Origin: Eimeria necatrix
Lineage: Eukaryota; Apicomplexa; Conoidasida; Eucoccidiorida; Eimeriidae
DNA: 10,000 nucleotides
Direction of reading: 5' to 3'
Assembly (NCBI RefSeq): GCF_000499385.1
Contig: NW_013654525.1
Location: 1-10,000, forward strand
The number at the start of each line of letters is the position of its first letter. The first letter of the stretch is position 1. This document shows positions 1 through 7,739 of the stretch, in pieces. Under the pieces are notes generated by a model. The model saw only the letters and a program-made list of their open reading frames with translations. It did no database searches and was not told the origin of the DNA. Made by a program: the position numbers and the translations under genes.

Positions 1-2
1 TA

Positions 3-96
3 GGGGCCCCAGGGGGGGGCCCCCAAGGGGCCCCAGGGGGGGGCCCCCAAGGGGCCCCAGAGGGGGGCCCCCAAGGGGCCCCAGGGGGGGGCCCCC
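3..96. repeat. 24-bp tandem repeat with GGGGCCCC cores
   Basis: Four adjacent 24-bp units (3-26, 27-50, 51-74, 75-96 with a shorter end). Each has a GGGGCCCC core, an A, eight bases that are mostly G, five C and AA. The length is a multiple of three and every frame is open, so it could be read as Gly/Ala/Pro-rich peptide, but there is no sign that it is translated. Each core is its own reverse complement and could fold into a GC hairpin. Confidence 0.85.
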
Positions 97-98
97 TG

Positions 99-390
99 CT
101 TAGCGAAAAGCTGCTAAACAGCGGAAGGCCTGAGCCACTTCATTTGTTTCTGAGGGCCCGATATGCTGAAAAAAAGTGCCCTCTGCTGCCGGGGGCCCCC
201 CTGCAGCAGCACGGGGGGCCCCAGGGGCCCCCCGCGCAGCCCAGGGGCCCCCAGGGGCCCCCCCCGGGGCACAGCCTGGGGCCAAGGAGAGAGGGGGGCC
301 CCCCAAGGGGGCCCCCCAAGGGGGCCCCCGAGGGAGTTTCAGCTGGAGAGGAATTCGGGAAGGTCCTTTTAAACCCTTTTCTTGCTTCAG
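99..390 (+). other. possible upstream coding sequence of the pseudouridine synthase
   Basis: This stretch is open in the same frame as the HRLD motif that follows at 399. At about 102-176 it encodes normal-complexity residues (SEKLLNSGRPEP, then LHLFLRARYAEKKC). From about 186 to 335 it falls back into GGGGCCCC repeats. The first part could be an upstream exon of the same gene, at the place where RluA enzymes have the segment before the catalytic motif. I could not match it to a family motif, and no donor/acceptor pair gave a clean phase join to the exon at 391. It may be an uninterrupted exon with a repeat insertion, or non-coding. Confidence 0.3.
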
Positions 391-863
391 GCTGCACCCA
401 CAGACTTGACTGCGAAACTAGTGGTAAGTCCCACCAACTACGGGGCCCTTGGGGCCCCTAGGGGCCCCCCAGCAATCTACAGGGGCTTCAGGGGCCTCCA
501 GGGGCCCCTAGGAACCTTTAGAGGCCCCAGGGGCCCCCAGGGGCCCCTGAGAACGTTTAGAGGCCCCAGGGGCCCCCAGGGGCCCCTGGGAACCTGTAGG
601 GGCCCCAGGGGCTTCCAGGGGCCCCCAGGGGCCCCAAAGGACCTATAGGGGCCCCAGGGGCCCCCAGAGGCCCCAGGGGCGGGGGACTTTTGGGGGCCCC
701 AAGGGGGCCCCTAAGGACCCAATGGGGGCCCCTGGAGTCACAGAGGGGCCCCCAAGCTGCTGTTAAGGGTACATCGAGGGCCCCCACGAGGGGGCCCCCT
801 GGCTGCCGCAGCAGCTACAGTTCTGCGGCTGTAAATACCCGCTGCTGTTGGGGGCCCCTACTG

Positions 864-909
<46 letters not shown>

Positions 910-1022
910 GCCTCAGGGCCCCTTCTCGTGGCGAAGACTGCGCGGGGCTTCCATTTGGCTCGCATGCACTTCGAAGCCCACAGACTCAACAAGCTGTACC
1001 TGTGTCTTGTCCACGGCTTCGT

Positions 1023-1087
<65 letters not shown>

Positions 1088-1272
1088 TTCAAGGCGCAGG
1101 CGAGCTGCTTGGCTCTGAAGCAGCCAGCCAGGGTTTGCTGCTGCTGCGGGGCCCCCAGGGCTTCTGGGGGCTCAGCGGCCCCATAGAAACCATAAAGGGG
1201 GGCCCCCCTCACAACTTGCTGTTTAGCAGCTGCAGCTCACAGGGAAAGGTAGGTCTGCTGCTGCTGCTGTTG

Positions 1273-1304
<32 letters not shown>

Positions 1305-1425
1305 TGTGCTGTTGGTTGCTGCTGCTGCTGTTGCTGTCTATGATGCTGCTGTTGGTGCTGCAGCCGCTGCCTCTTTCCGACTTGCTGTTCTTGGCACAAC
1401 GCCAGTTGGTGCAGCAGCAGCAGCA

Positions 1426-1457
<32 letters not shown>

Positions 1458-1467
1458 AGCAGCAGCA

Positions 1468-1504
<37 letters not shown>

Positions 1505-1620
1505 CTTCAAGAGGCTTTGCCTTTGTCTCTGCGTGCAGCCCTCCGTGACTCTCTTTCGCCCTCTTCTTTACCTGCAGCGAGACGGTGAGGCTGCAGAGCC
1601 TGTGGTGTGGCCTGCCTCCC

Positions 1621-1674
<54 letters not shown>

Positions 1675-1804
1675 GTGTGTGTCTGCAGGGCGGGCCTACA
1701 GCCTTCTTCTGGCGAAGCTGCTGAGCGGCCGCACTCACCAAATACGAGTCCATCTTGCTGCTCTCAAACACCCTATTGTTGCAGACTACAAGTACCAAAC
1801 AGGT

Positions 1805-1850
<46 letters not shown>

Positions 1851-1979
1851 TGAAAAGGTTGCTGCGCAGGCGCACGTGGGGACTCTCAGTTCGCAGGGTG
1901 CTGCAGTTTCTGCTGGCGCTGCTGCTTTCAAGGCTGCTGCTGTTTCCTGTTGCTGCCGGGTCTCCAGTCTCTGCTAGTC

Positions 1980-2025
<46 letters not shown>

Positions 2026-2269
2026 AGACCCCGCTGCCTACGTGTCTGACCGCGAGTGGTGCCCCCGTCTGTTCCTGCACTGCTGCTACCTGGGTCTGGC
2101 TGGGGGCTCCTGGAAAGGGTCTGGGGGCCCCCGGGGGGCCCCCACAGGGGCCTCCAAGGGGGCCCCCAAGGGGGGCCCCACATTAGAGGGCCTCCAAGTC
2201 CCCAGCCCTCTGCCCGCAGATCTCTTGGGGGCCCTGAGGGCCCTGCAGCTGCTGGCAGTGCCTCAGTAG
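391..2269 (+). CDS. RluA-family RNA pseudouridine synthase, 5'-partial, five exons
   Basis: This enzyme family isomerises uridine to pseudouridine in rRNA, tRNA or other RNA. Inferred exons are 391-423, 917-1248, 1539-1584, 1689-1802 and 2028-2269; all joins agree in phase. In order the exons encode the catalytic motif THRLDCETSG, with the family's active-site Asp present, then PLLVAKT and LYLCLVHG, then QGK joined to PSVTLFRPL, the signature SGRTHQIRVHLA followed by HPIVAD, and the C-terminal WCPRLFLHC and SPLPADLLGALRAL, ending at TAG 2267-2269. The first donor is GTAAGT and the second GTAGGT. Exon 917-1248 carries an in-frame run of 21 Gln (1024-1086) between LVHG and QGK, and the last exon carries a Gly/Pro/Ala insert from GGGGCCCC repeats; either could instead be a small unrecognised intron. 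The N-terminal domain was not found here. Family assignment is firm; the RNA target and the compartment are unknown. Confidence 0.88.
500..616. repeat. 39-bp tandem repeat inside an intron
   Basis: Three imperfect 39-bp copies start at 500, 539 and 578. Each has an AGGGGCCCCT-type block, a linker like GAACCTTTAGAGG and further GGGGCCCC cores; a diverged copy begins at 617. They lie in the first inferred intron of the pseudouridine synthase gene (424-916). The rest of that intron is also GGGGCCCC-rich until a CTG tract at 861-909. Confidence 0.8.
1024..1086 (+). repeat. (CAG)21 tract inside the pseudouridine synthase reading frame
   Basis: Twenty-one uninterrupted CAG codons follow LVHGFV and are read as polyglutamine in the frame that continues to the donor at 1249. 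No intron is needed to keep the frame, so the simplest reading is an expressed Gln run in a surface loop. Confidence 0.75.
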
Positions 2270-2274
2270 AGTTC

Positions 2275-2321
<47 letters not shown>

Positions 2322-2595
2322 TGCAGCAGCAGCAGCAGCAGCAGGGACTACAGCAAATTGTGAAGCCTCGAGGCAAAGAAATAGACAAAAGGGTTAACCT
2401 GAGGGCCCCCAAAGGGCCCCCAGCTGCAGGGGGGCCCCACACTGCAGCAGCAGCTACGCGAACACCGCTGCAGCAGCTGAGGGGGCCCCAAACTACTGCA
2501 GCAGGGGGGGCCCCCCACCACTGCAGCAGCTGGAGGCCCCCCAGTACTGCAGCAGCAGTGGGGGGCCCCTCACTGCAGCAGCTGGGGCCCCCCAC
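2270..2595. repeat. CAG tracts and alternating CTGCAGCAG / GGGGCCCC blocks
   Basis: This lies directly downstream of the pseudouridine synthase stop. A CAG tract (about 2275-2345, broken by CAACTG) is followed by a short normal-complexity stretch, then at 2440-2595 by repeated blocks of CTGCAGCAGC(T) alternating with GGGGCCCC-type cores at irregular spacing of about 25-35 bp. It probably holds the 3' untranslated region and intergenic sequence. No gene is seen. Confidence 0.7.
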
Positions 2596-2688
2596 TGTCT
2601 AGACACTGTGGGGTTTGGGGTGTCTAGACACTGTGGGGTTTGGGGTGTCTAGACACTGTGGGGTTTGGGGTGTCTAGACACTGTGGGG
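2596..2688. repeat. 25-bp tandem repeat with a TCTAGA palindrome
   Basis: There are 3.7 identical copies starting at 2596, 2621, 2646 and 2671. The unit reads TGTCTAGACAC followed by TGTGGGGTTTGGGG. It contains the palindrome GTGTCTAGACAC and a telomere-like GGGGTTTGGGG. The unit length is not a multiple of three and contains TAG, so it is not an in-frame protein repeat. The identity of the copies suggests recent expansion. Confidence 0.93.
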
Positions 2689-2767
2689 CCGTCACTTTGT
2701 GTCTTTTTGTTTATTTCTTTTGTCTCTTTTTGCTGCTAATGAATAATAAATACATCGCCCAGCTTTC

Positions 2768-2926
2768 GGGGGCCCTTAGGGGCCCCCGGGGCCCCCTGGG
2801 GGCCCCCGGGGGCCCCCGGGGGGCCCCCCGGGGGGCCCCCCGGGGGGCCCCCAGGGGCCCCCAGGGGCTGCTTTATAGGGTTCATTGTGGGGCCCTGGGG
2901 GGCCCCCAGGGCCCCCAGGCGCCTTT
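2768..2926. repeat. dense GGGGCCCC palindrome cluster
   Basis: Almost the whole stretch is runs of four to six G followed by four to six C, including consecutive GGGGGGCCCCCC blocks at about 2818-2852. Just before it (2700-2760) is a T-rich stretch and an AATAAA at 2745-2750. No gene is supported. Confidence 0.88.
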
Positions 2927-3012
2927 TGAGGGCCTCCGCTCTTCTTCTTCTTCTTTCTATTCTTCTCATTTTTGTTTTCATTTTGCCCCCTCTGTCGCGG
3001 CGCAGCAGCAGA

Positions 3013-3057
<45 letters not shown>

Positions 3058-3562
3058 TGCTGTTGCTGCTCGCATAGGCGGGGACGCCACAGGGCCACTG
3101 TTTGCTGCTGGGGCAGTGGCTGCTGCTGCAGCGCCTGCAGACAGCTGGAGATACCCTGCTTCTCAGGCCAACCAGATTGCTGCTGCTGCTGCAGTTGCTG
3201 CTGCAGTTGCTGCTGCTGCTGCTGCAGTTGCTGCTGCAGTTGCTGCTGCAGCTGCGCGTACGCATCGCTGCTGCAGAGGGGGGCCATGAAGAAGCTGCTG
3301 CTGGGGGCCCCCCACGCGGGGGCCCCCAGCTGCTGCCGTTTTGTCTTCCAAAGTGCTGCAGCCGTTTCAGCTGATGCTGCTGCTGCTGCTCTTTTCGCTG
3401 CTGCTGCTGCTGCTGCTGCTGCAGTCGGCTGCTGCAGCAGCAGCGCCGAAGCAGCAGCAGCAACCCGCCGCGCGCAGAGCTGAGGCAGCATCGCTCTTGC
3501 TTCGGGGGGCCCCTGCGGTGTCTGTACACCTGAGGCCCGGTGGGGCCCCTCCTCGCCTGCAG

Positions 3563-3688
3563 CAGCTGGGGGGCCCCTGCTGCAGCAGCAGCAGTCTTGA
3601 GAAGCAGCTGGGGGGCCCCTGCTGCAGCAGCAGCAGTCTTGAGAAGCAGCTGGGGGGCCCCTGCTGCAGCAGCAGCAAGCTTGAGAAG
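3563..3688. repeat. 42-bp tandem repeat, three copies
   Basis: Copies start at 3563, 3605 and 3647; the first two are identical and the third differs at its end (AAGCTTGAG for AGTCTTGAG). A partial fourth begins at 3689. Each unit joins CAGCTGGGGGGCCCC to CTGCTGCAGCAGCAGCAG and ends in CTTGAGAAG, so it combines both of the window's repeat families. It is 14 codons long: in one plus frame LEKQLGGPCCSSSS, in one minus frame a Cys-run peptide. Translation is unproven. Confidence 0.9.
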
Positions 3689-3784
3689 CTGCTGGGGGGC
3701 CCCCAGGCTGCAGGGGCCCCCCAAGGGCTGAGCAAGACTGGTATTGGGGAGGGGCCCCCAGCACAAGAGAGAGCTTGGGGGCCC

Positions 3785-4144
3785 CCCTGAGCTGGCAGGG
3801 GCTTTAGAGTCTGCAGCAGCAAAAGAAATAAATTTAAAACATTAAAATTGGTAATTAATTGAGGAAGCAGCAGCAGCAGCAGCAGCAGCGGCGCGTGCTG
3901 CTGCTGCGCTGCAGCAGAGCAGGGGCCCCCAGGGGCCCCCAGGCTTGGGGGGCCCCCAGCCTCGAGGGGGTCCGGGGGGCCCCCTAGTACCCAACAGGGG
4001 CCCCTCTTTTGTATATTTTCTATTTTAAAAATAAAGTGTTTACAGAAGTTTTAGTTATTTGCTGCTGCAGCAGCAAAGGAAGACAGCAGCAGCAAGGGGC
4101 CCCGGGGGCCCCCCAGCAAACCCAGAGACGCGCTAGGGCCCCAG
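3785..4144. other. intergenic: AT-rich islands between GGGGCCCC blocks
   Basis: There are two short AT-rich islands, about 3820-3865 and 4008-4055, each with an AATAAA. Between them lie a CAG tract at 3867-3889 and GGGGCCCC blocks at 3920-4005. The islands may mark 3' ends or promoter regions, but apicomplexan polyadenylation does not rely on a strict AATAAA, so no terminator is called. No gene is seen. Confidence 0.5.
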
Positions 4145-4263
4145 ATGCGGAAGGCAGAGGCAGCAGCAGCAGCTGCTGCTGCTCCTCTTCTCGCAGCACT
4201 GCTGCTGCTGCTGCTGCAGGCCTGCTGCGGCTGCACTGCACACCAGCAGCTGCTGCACCCCCA

Positions 4264-4297
<34 letters not shown>

Positions 4298-4923
4298 CCA
4301 GCACAGCCCGCAGCGCAGGCATTCCTGCTGCGCCAGCCGCAGGGCTGCTGGCGCTTTAGCAGCAGCAGCAGCAGCAACAGCAGCAGCTGCTGCAGCAACA
4401 GCACTTTAGGGCCTCCTCGTGCTGCCTCCACTTTCACTTTGCTGCGGCCAGCTGCAGCAGCAGGGGAAGCAGCAGCTGCTGCTGCTAATGTGTTCAGCTT
4501 CTTCTCAGTGCGAAGCTGGGGCCAGGTGCCAGCAGCAGCAGCAGCAGGAACAGCAGCAGCAGCAGCAGCAGCAGGTTCTGCTGCTGGGTCGCGCCCCATT
4601 GCAGCGTGGGCAAGTCCAACGCTTCCGCCAGCAGCAGCAGCAGCAAGGACAGCAGCAGCAGCAGCTGCTGCTGCTGCTGCTGGGTATCCAGCAGGAGGTG
4701 TACCATCGATGCAAGTGCTGCAGCAGAAGCAGCAGCAGATGCAGGAGCAGCTTGAGCAGCTGCAGCAGCAGCAGCTGCGGCAGCAGCATTTCCAGGAGCA
4801 GCAGGAGATCCAGCAGCACCAGCAAAAGCTGGAGCTGCAGCAGCAGCAGCAGCAGCAGCACGAACAGCAGCAGCACGCACTGCAGCAGCAGCAGCAGCAG
4901 CAGCACGAACAGCAGCAGCCCGC

Positions 4924-4966
<43 letters not shown>

Positions 4967-5288
4967 TCGCGGTGGCTTGCTGCTGGACGCAGCTTCTGCG
5001 CGGGGGCCCTCACTTTCGGCTCTGTCTTTGTGTCTCGGCTGCAGCAGCAAATTGCTTTTAATGTTTCTTTGCTGCTGCTGCGGCTCTCCGCAGCAGTGCT
5101 TTGCTCTGCTGCTGCTGGGGCCCCACACTTGCTGCGCTGCGCTGCTGCCAACCCTGCTGCTGCTGCTGCTGCTGCTGCCACCGCCGCAGCAGCAGCAGCA
5201 GCAGCAGCCGTGGCTGCGGGCTCTGCGCTCAAGAGGAAGCAGCAGGGGGGGAAAGACGCGCCTGCTGCAGCAGCAGAAACGGAAGCAC

Positions 5289-5327
<39 letters not shown>

Positions 5328-5941
5328 GCAGCACAAGTCGGCCAGCAGCAGCACTGCTGCCTGTTAGCTTCTACCCCAGGGTACAGCTGGGGGCCCCCTT
5401 TGGGGCCATTGGCTGGTGGGGAAAGGCCTGGGGGGCCCCCCAGGGGGGCCCCCCAGAGTCTTCTAAACCCAAAGCTGCTGCGCTGCAGCTGCGAGCTGAA
5501 GAGAGACTTGGGCTGCAGCTGGCAGCAGCAGCAGCTGCTGCTGTTGCTGTTTGGAGACTTGTGTCTTACTACAGGTGACTGCTGCTGCTGCTGCTGCTGC
5601 TGCTAGTGCTGCTGCTGCTGCTGCTCCTGCTGCTAACGCTGCTGCTGCTGCGAGTGCAGCAGCAAGTGCAAAGTGCTGCTGCAGGGACAGTTCTAGCCTG
5701 TGTCACCAATTTGCTGCAGCAGCAGCTCCTGTGGCTCTGTCTTTGCAGCTGCCACTACTGTTGCTGCTGCTGTTGCTGCTGCTGTTGCTGCTGCTGTTGC
5801 TGCTGCTGTTGCTGCTGTTGCTGCTACTACTGCTGCTGCTGCACGTGCCGCCGATCTGCTGCTGTTGCTACCGCGGCACCTGGCGCACCAGCCGCTGCTG
5901 CTGTTGCAGCTGCTGCTGCCGCCGCATTCGCTGCTGCAGCT

Positions 5942-5984
<43 letters not shown>

Positions 5985-6125
5985 AGGGGCCAGGTATCTG
6001 AAAGGCAGCGGGTAGAAGCAGCACTTAAGGCTTATAAAGAAGAAGAAGAGACTTTTGTGCGTTTTGGCCATAGGGCACAAAAACCCCTTGATGGGGGCCC
6101 CCCTTCAGGGGCCCCCTTCAATTAG
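4145..6125 (+). CDS. hypothetical Ala/Gln-rich protein, two-exon model
   Basis: I do not recognise this protein. The model joins 4145-5574 to 5987-6125 (about 522 residues, TAG at 6123-6125). The donor reads ACTACAG|GTGACT and the acceptor is CTGCAG|GGGC; both are phase 2, and the join reads WRLVSYYR then GQVSERQRVEAALKAYKEEE. The last exon continues with TFVRFGHRAQKPLD, which is normal in composition and likely the conserved part. The N-terminus is Ala/Leu-rich, resembling a signal peptide only because of repeats. Residues about 189-274 are Gln-rich with interspersed Leu, Glu, Lys and His (QMQEQLEQLQ), a coiled-coil-like pattern that perfect CAG expansion would not give. A hydrophobic Ala/Val stretch near residues 455-473 could be a membrane segment. 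The start is uncertain: ATG 4709 is an alternative, and introns may be hidden in the repeats. Confidence 0.5.
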
Positions 6126-6560
6126 GGGCCCCCTTTAGGGGCCCCCTTTAATTGGGGGCCCCTTTAATTAGGGGCCCCCCTTTAACTGGGGGCCCCCCTT
6201 CGGGGGGCCCCTTTAATTAGGGGCCCCCTTCAATTAGGGGCCCCCTTTAATTGGGGGCCCCCCTTAATTAGGGGCCCCCTTCAGCTAGGGGGCCCCCTTC
6301 AGGGGCCCCCTTCAGTTAAGGGGGCCCCCGTCAGGGGCCCTGTTTAAGTAGGGGCCCCCTTCAGGGGCCCCCTCTAATAGGGGGCCCCCAATCTTTATGT
6401 AAGTTGAACCCCCCCATACCCACCAGGGGGCCCCCCGAGGTTGGCCTTGGGTGCTCAAAGGGGGCCCCTTGGGGGCCCCTAGGGGGCCCCTAGGGGGCCC
6501 CTAGGGGGCCCCCAGGGGCCCCCAGGGGGCCCCCTAGAGGTTTGTTGGGGGCCCCCAGAG
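6090..6560. repeat. array of GGGGCCCC cores with TTTAATTA-type linkers
   Basis: About twenty GGGGCCCC-type palindromes occur at roughly 13-20 bp spacing. From 6118 to 6300 the linkers are TTTAATT, TTCAATTA or TTTAACT, so GC-only and AT-only palindromes alternate. From 6440 to 6535 the linker shrinks to TA or A. The array overlaps the end of the hypothetical gene's last exon and then fills its downstream region. There is no convincing coding content. Confidence 0.88.
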
Positions 6561-6700
6561 AGGGGCCCCTCTGGGGTGCTTTTGTGGAGCACTTGTTGTT
6601 TCTTTCTGCATTTGTTTTCTTGTTCTTTTCTTTGGACTGATGCAATGCAAAGAGTTGTTTTTGATAGTTTGTTTTGTTGCTGCTGCTGCTGCGCTTCTTG

Positions 6701-6749
<49 letters not shown>

Positions 6750-6946
6750 GGGCTGGCTGCAAATAGCTGCGTCTCAGCTGGCCTGCGTTGGCACTGCTGT
6801 ACATATAAGTTCATTTTTATTCTTTTCTTTTGATGTTTTTTTAATTTATTATTTCAAAGCCTAATGCTCTCCAAATCTTGGAGAAGTAAAAATTAAAATA
6901 AAAAACGAAAAAGAAATGAAAAAGAAGGAAATTTAATTGAAGAGAA
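6561..6946. other. no gene seen; T-rich and AT-rich DNA around a CTG tract
   Basis: A T-rich stretch (6585-6680) leads into a CTG tract (about 6703-6747), then a 40-bp unique stretch, then strongly AT-rich DNA (6800-6946). Minus-strand frames here are Ser-runs from the CTG tract and have no recognisable domain. The AT-rich part may be promoter or 5' untranslated sequence of the following gene. Confidence 0.4.
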
Positions 6947-7057
6947 ATGGACTTCTTAGACACCGTAGAACACGAATTGGAAAGTGAAGTGGAGAGTCCG
7001 GGGGGTTGCTGCTGCTGTTCGGAGTTTGGAGTTTTACATTTTAAAATTATTTATTAA
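6947..7057 (+). other. short ORF, candidate first exon of the PH-domain gene
   Basis: ATG at 6947 in the context GAGAAATGG opens a 36-codon frame. It encodes the acidic stretch MDFLDTVEHELESEVESP, then GGCCCC with four consecutive Cys, and ends at TAA 7055-7057. It is unlike the surrounding AT-rich DNA and is not a perfect repeat. The Cys cluster could be palmitoylated, as suits a membrane-targeted PH protein, but no clear donor joins it to the exon at 7740. A GTGAAG at 6987 fits the phase of an acceptor at 7773 but would drop the Cys cluster. It may be unrelated or chance. Confidence 0.25.
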
Positions 7058-7525
7058 AAGTGGTATTTTAAAAGTAAAAAGAATTAATTTATATAACTGA
7101 GGAGCAGTGAAGTTGCTGCTGCGCTGCTTGCTGCTGCAGTGAGCTGTAGAAGAGCTGCGCGCTGAGACCCAAATGGCCAGCTGCTGCTGCTGCTGCTGCT
7201 GCTGCAGCAGCAGCAGCACTTTAGAAGTTTATTTAAAATGAAAAACTTTTAAAAGTGTTGTTGGTCGAGAAAGGAAAGCCGCGAGTTCTAGCGAATTGCG
7301 GTGTACGTACACCTCGCTGCGTGAAGATCCCGCTGCAGCACAGCAGCCCGCGAGTGTCTTCTTTGCTTCGGTGTCTGCGCTCTGCGTTTTTGTCTTTCTT
7401 TGTTTTATTTGCATTAATTAAATTAAATTAAATTAAATTAAATTAAATTCCCAAAGAATTCCTTTTCTTTCCGCCGACGCGCTGCGGTGTCCATCCTCCG
7501 CAGCGCCTCCGCCGTTCTTCGCCGC

Positions 7526-7571
<46 letters not shown>

Positions 7572-7739
7572 TTTCGCCGCTTATTTTCTTTGACTTATGC
7601 GCAACTGCATTCAATTTATTTAATTTAATTCCCTTTGAGTCCCAAAGACTCAAAAAGAGGCCCCGCCGCCCCCCCGCGGCCACTCTTCTCCGCTCGCGGG
7701 GGCCCCCGTCCATAACCCCAAAATGAGCAGCAGCTTCAG
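7058..7739. other. AT-rich DNA with CTG tract upstream of the PH exon
   Basis: The stretch contains an AT-rich segment (7030-7100), a short CTG-to-CAG transition (7183-7218) that is a perfect inverted repeat, a unique segment (7250-7400), a TTAAA-type repeat and a CTG tract at about 7526-7570. It probably includes the 5' untranslated region and first intron of the PH gene; no exon could be fixed. An ATG at 7723 is out of frame with the PH domain. Confidence 0.4.
7413..7449. repeat. AATTA pentanucleotide repeat
   Basis: About seven tandem units of a five-base AATTA/TTAAA motif form a simple AT-only tract. It sits between unique GC-richer segments upstream of the PH gene. Confidence 0.9.

Larger units (their letters stand above)
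2736..3764 (-). other. long open frame in low-complexity DNA, unlikely gene
   Basis: A 342-codon minus-strand frame spans this stretch. It contains a Leu-spaced Gln region (3163-3260, pattern QLQQQLQQQ), a 17-18 residue Gln run from a CTG tract (3016-3070), and a short basic segment (KMKTKMRRIERRRRR, about 2950-2990). The basic segment is the complement of a CTTCTT/TTTCTATTC pyrimidine tract. Because the local repeats have no stops in any frame, and plus-strand frames are equally open, length is not evidence. It could be a Gln-rich hypothetical protein; I saw no conserved domain or phase-consistent splice join on either strand. Confidence 0.15.

Noticed and set aside
928..1548. Single-exon 206-residue protein reading through from the pseudouridine synthase exon
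   Set aside because: After 1248 the frame turns into Ala/Leu runs from CTG repeats. A GTAGGT donor at 1249 joins in phase to the exon at 1539 that restores the family motif (QGK to PSVTLF).
2596..2688. CRISPR array
   Set aside because: The copies are directly adjacent with no unique spacers, and the surrounding genes are spliced and eukaryotic.
2745..2750. AATAAA as polyadenylation signal of the pseudouridine synthase gene
   Set aside because: It lies nearly 500 bases after the stop in AT-rich sequence where such a hexamer is expected by chance, and apicomplexans do not depend on a strict AATAAA.
4145..4240. Signal peptide at the start of the hypothetical Ala/Gln-rich protein
   Set aside because: The hydrophobic stretch is Ala and Leu runs encoded by CAG/CTG repeats, and the start codon itself is uncertain, so targeting cannot be claimed.
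4051..5334. 427-codon minus-strand open frame opposite the Gln-rich gene
   Set aside because: It is almost entirely Ala and Cys runs from the complement of CAG tracts. It has no conserved motif, while the plus strand has a phase-consistent splice join and a normal-complexity last exon.
6490..6804. Minus-strand Ser-rich ORF of about 104 codons
   Set aside because: The Ser run comes from a CTG tract and the C-terminal part from GGGGCCCC repeats. There is no conserved motif and no supporting splice site.
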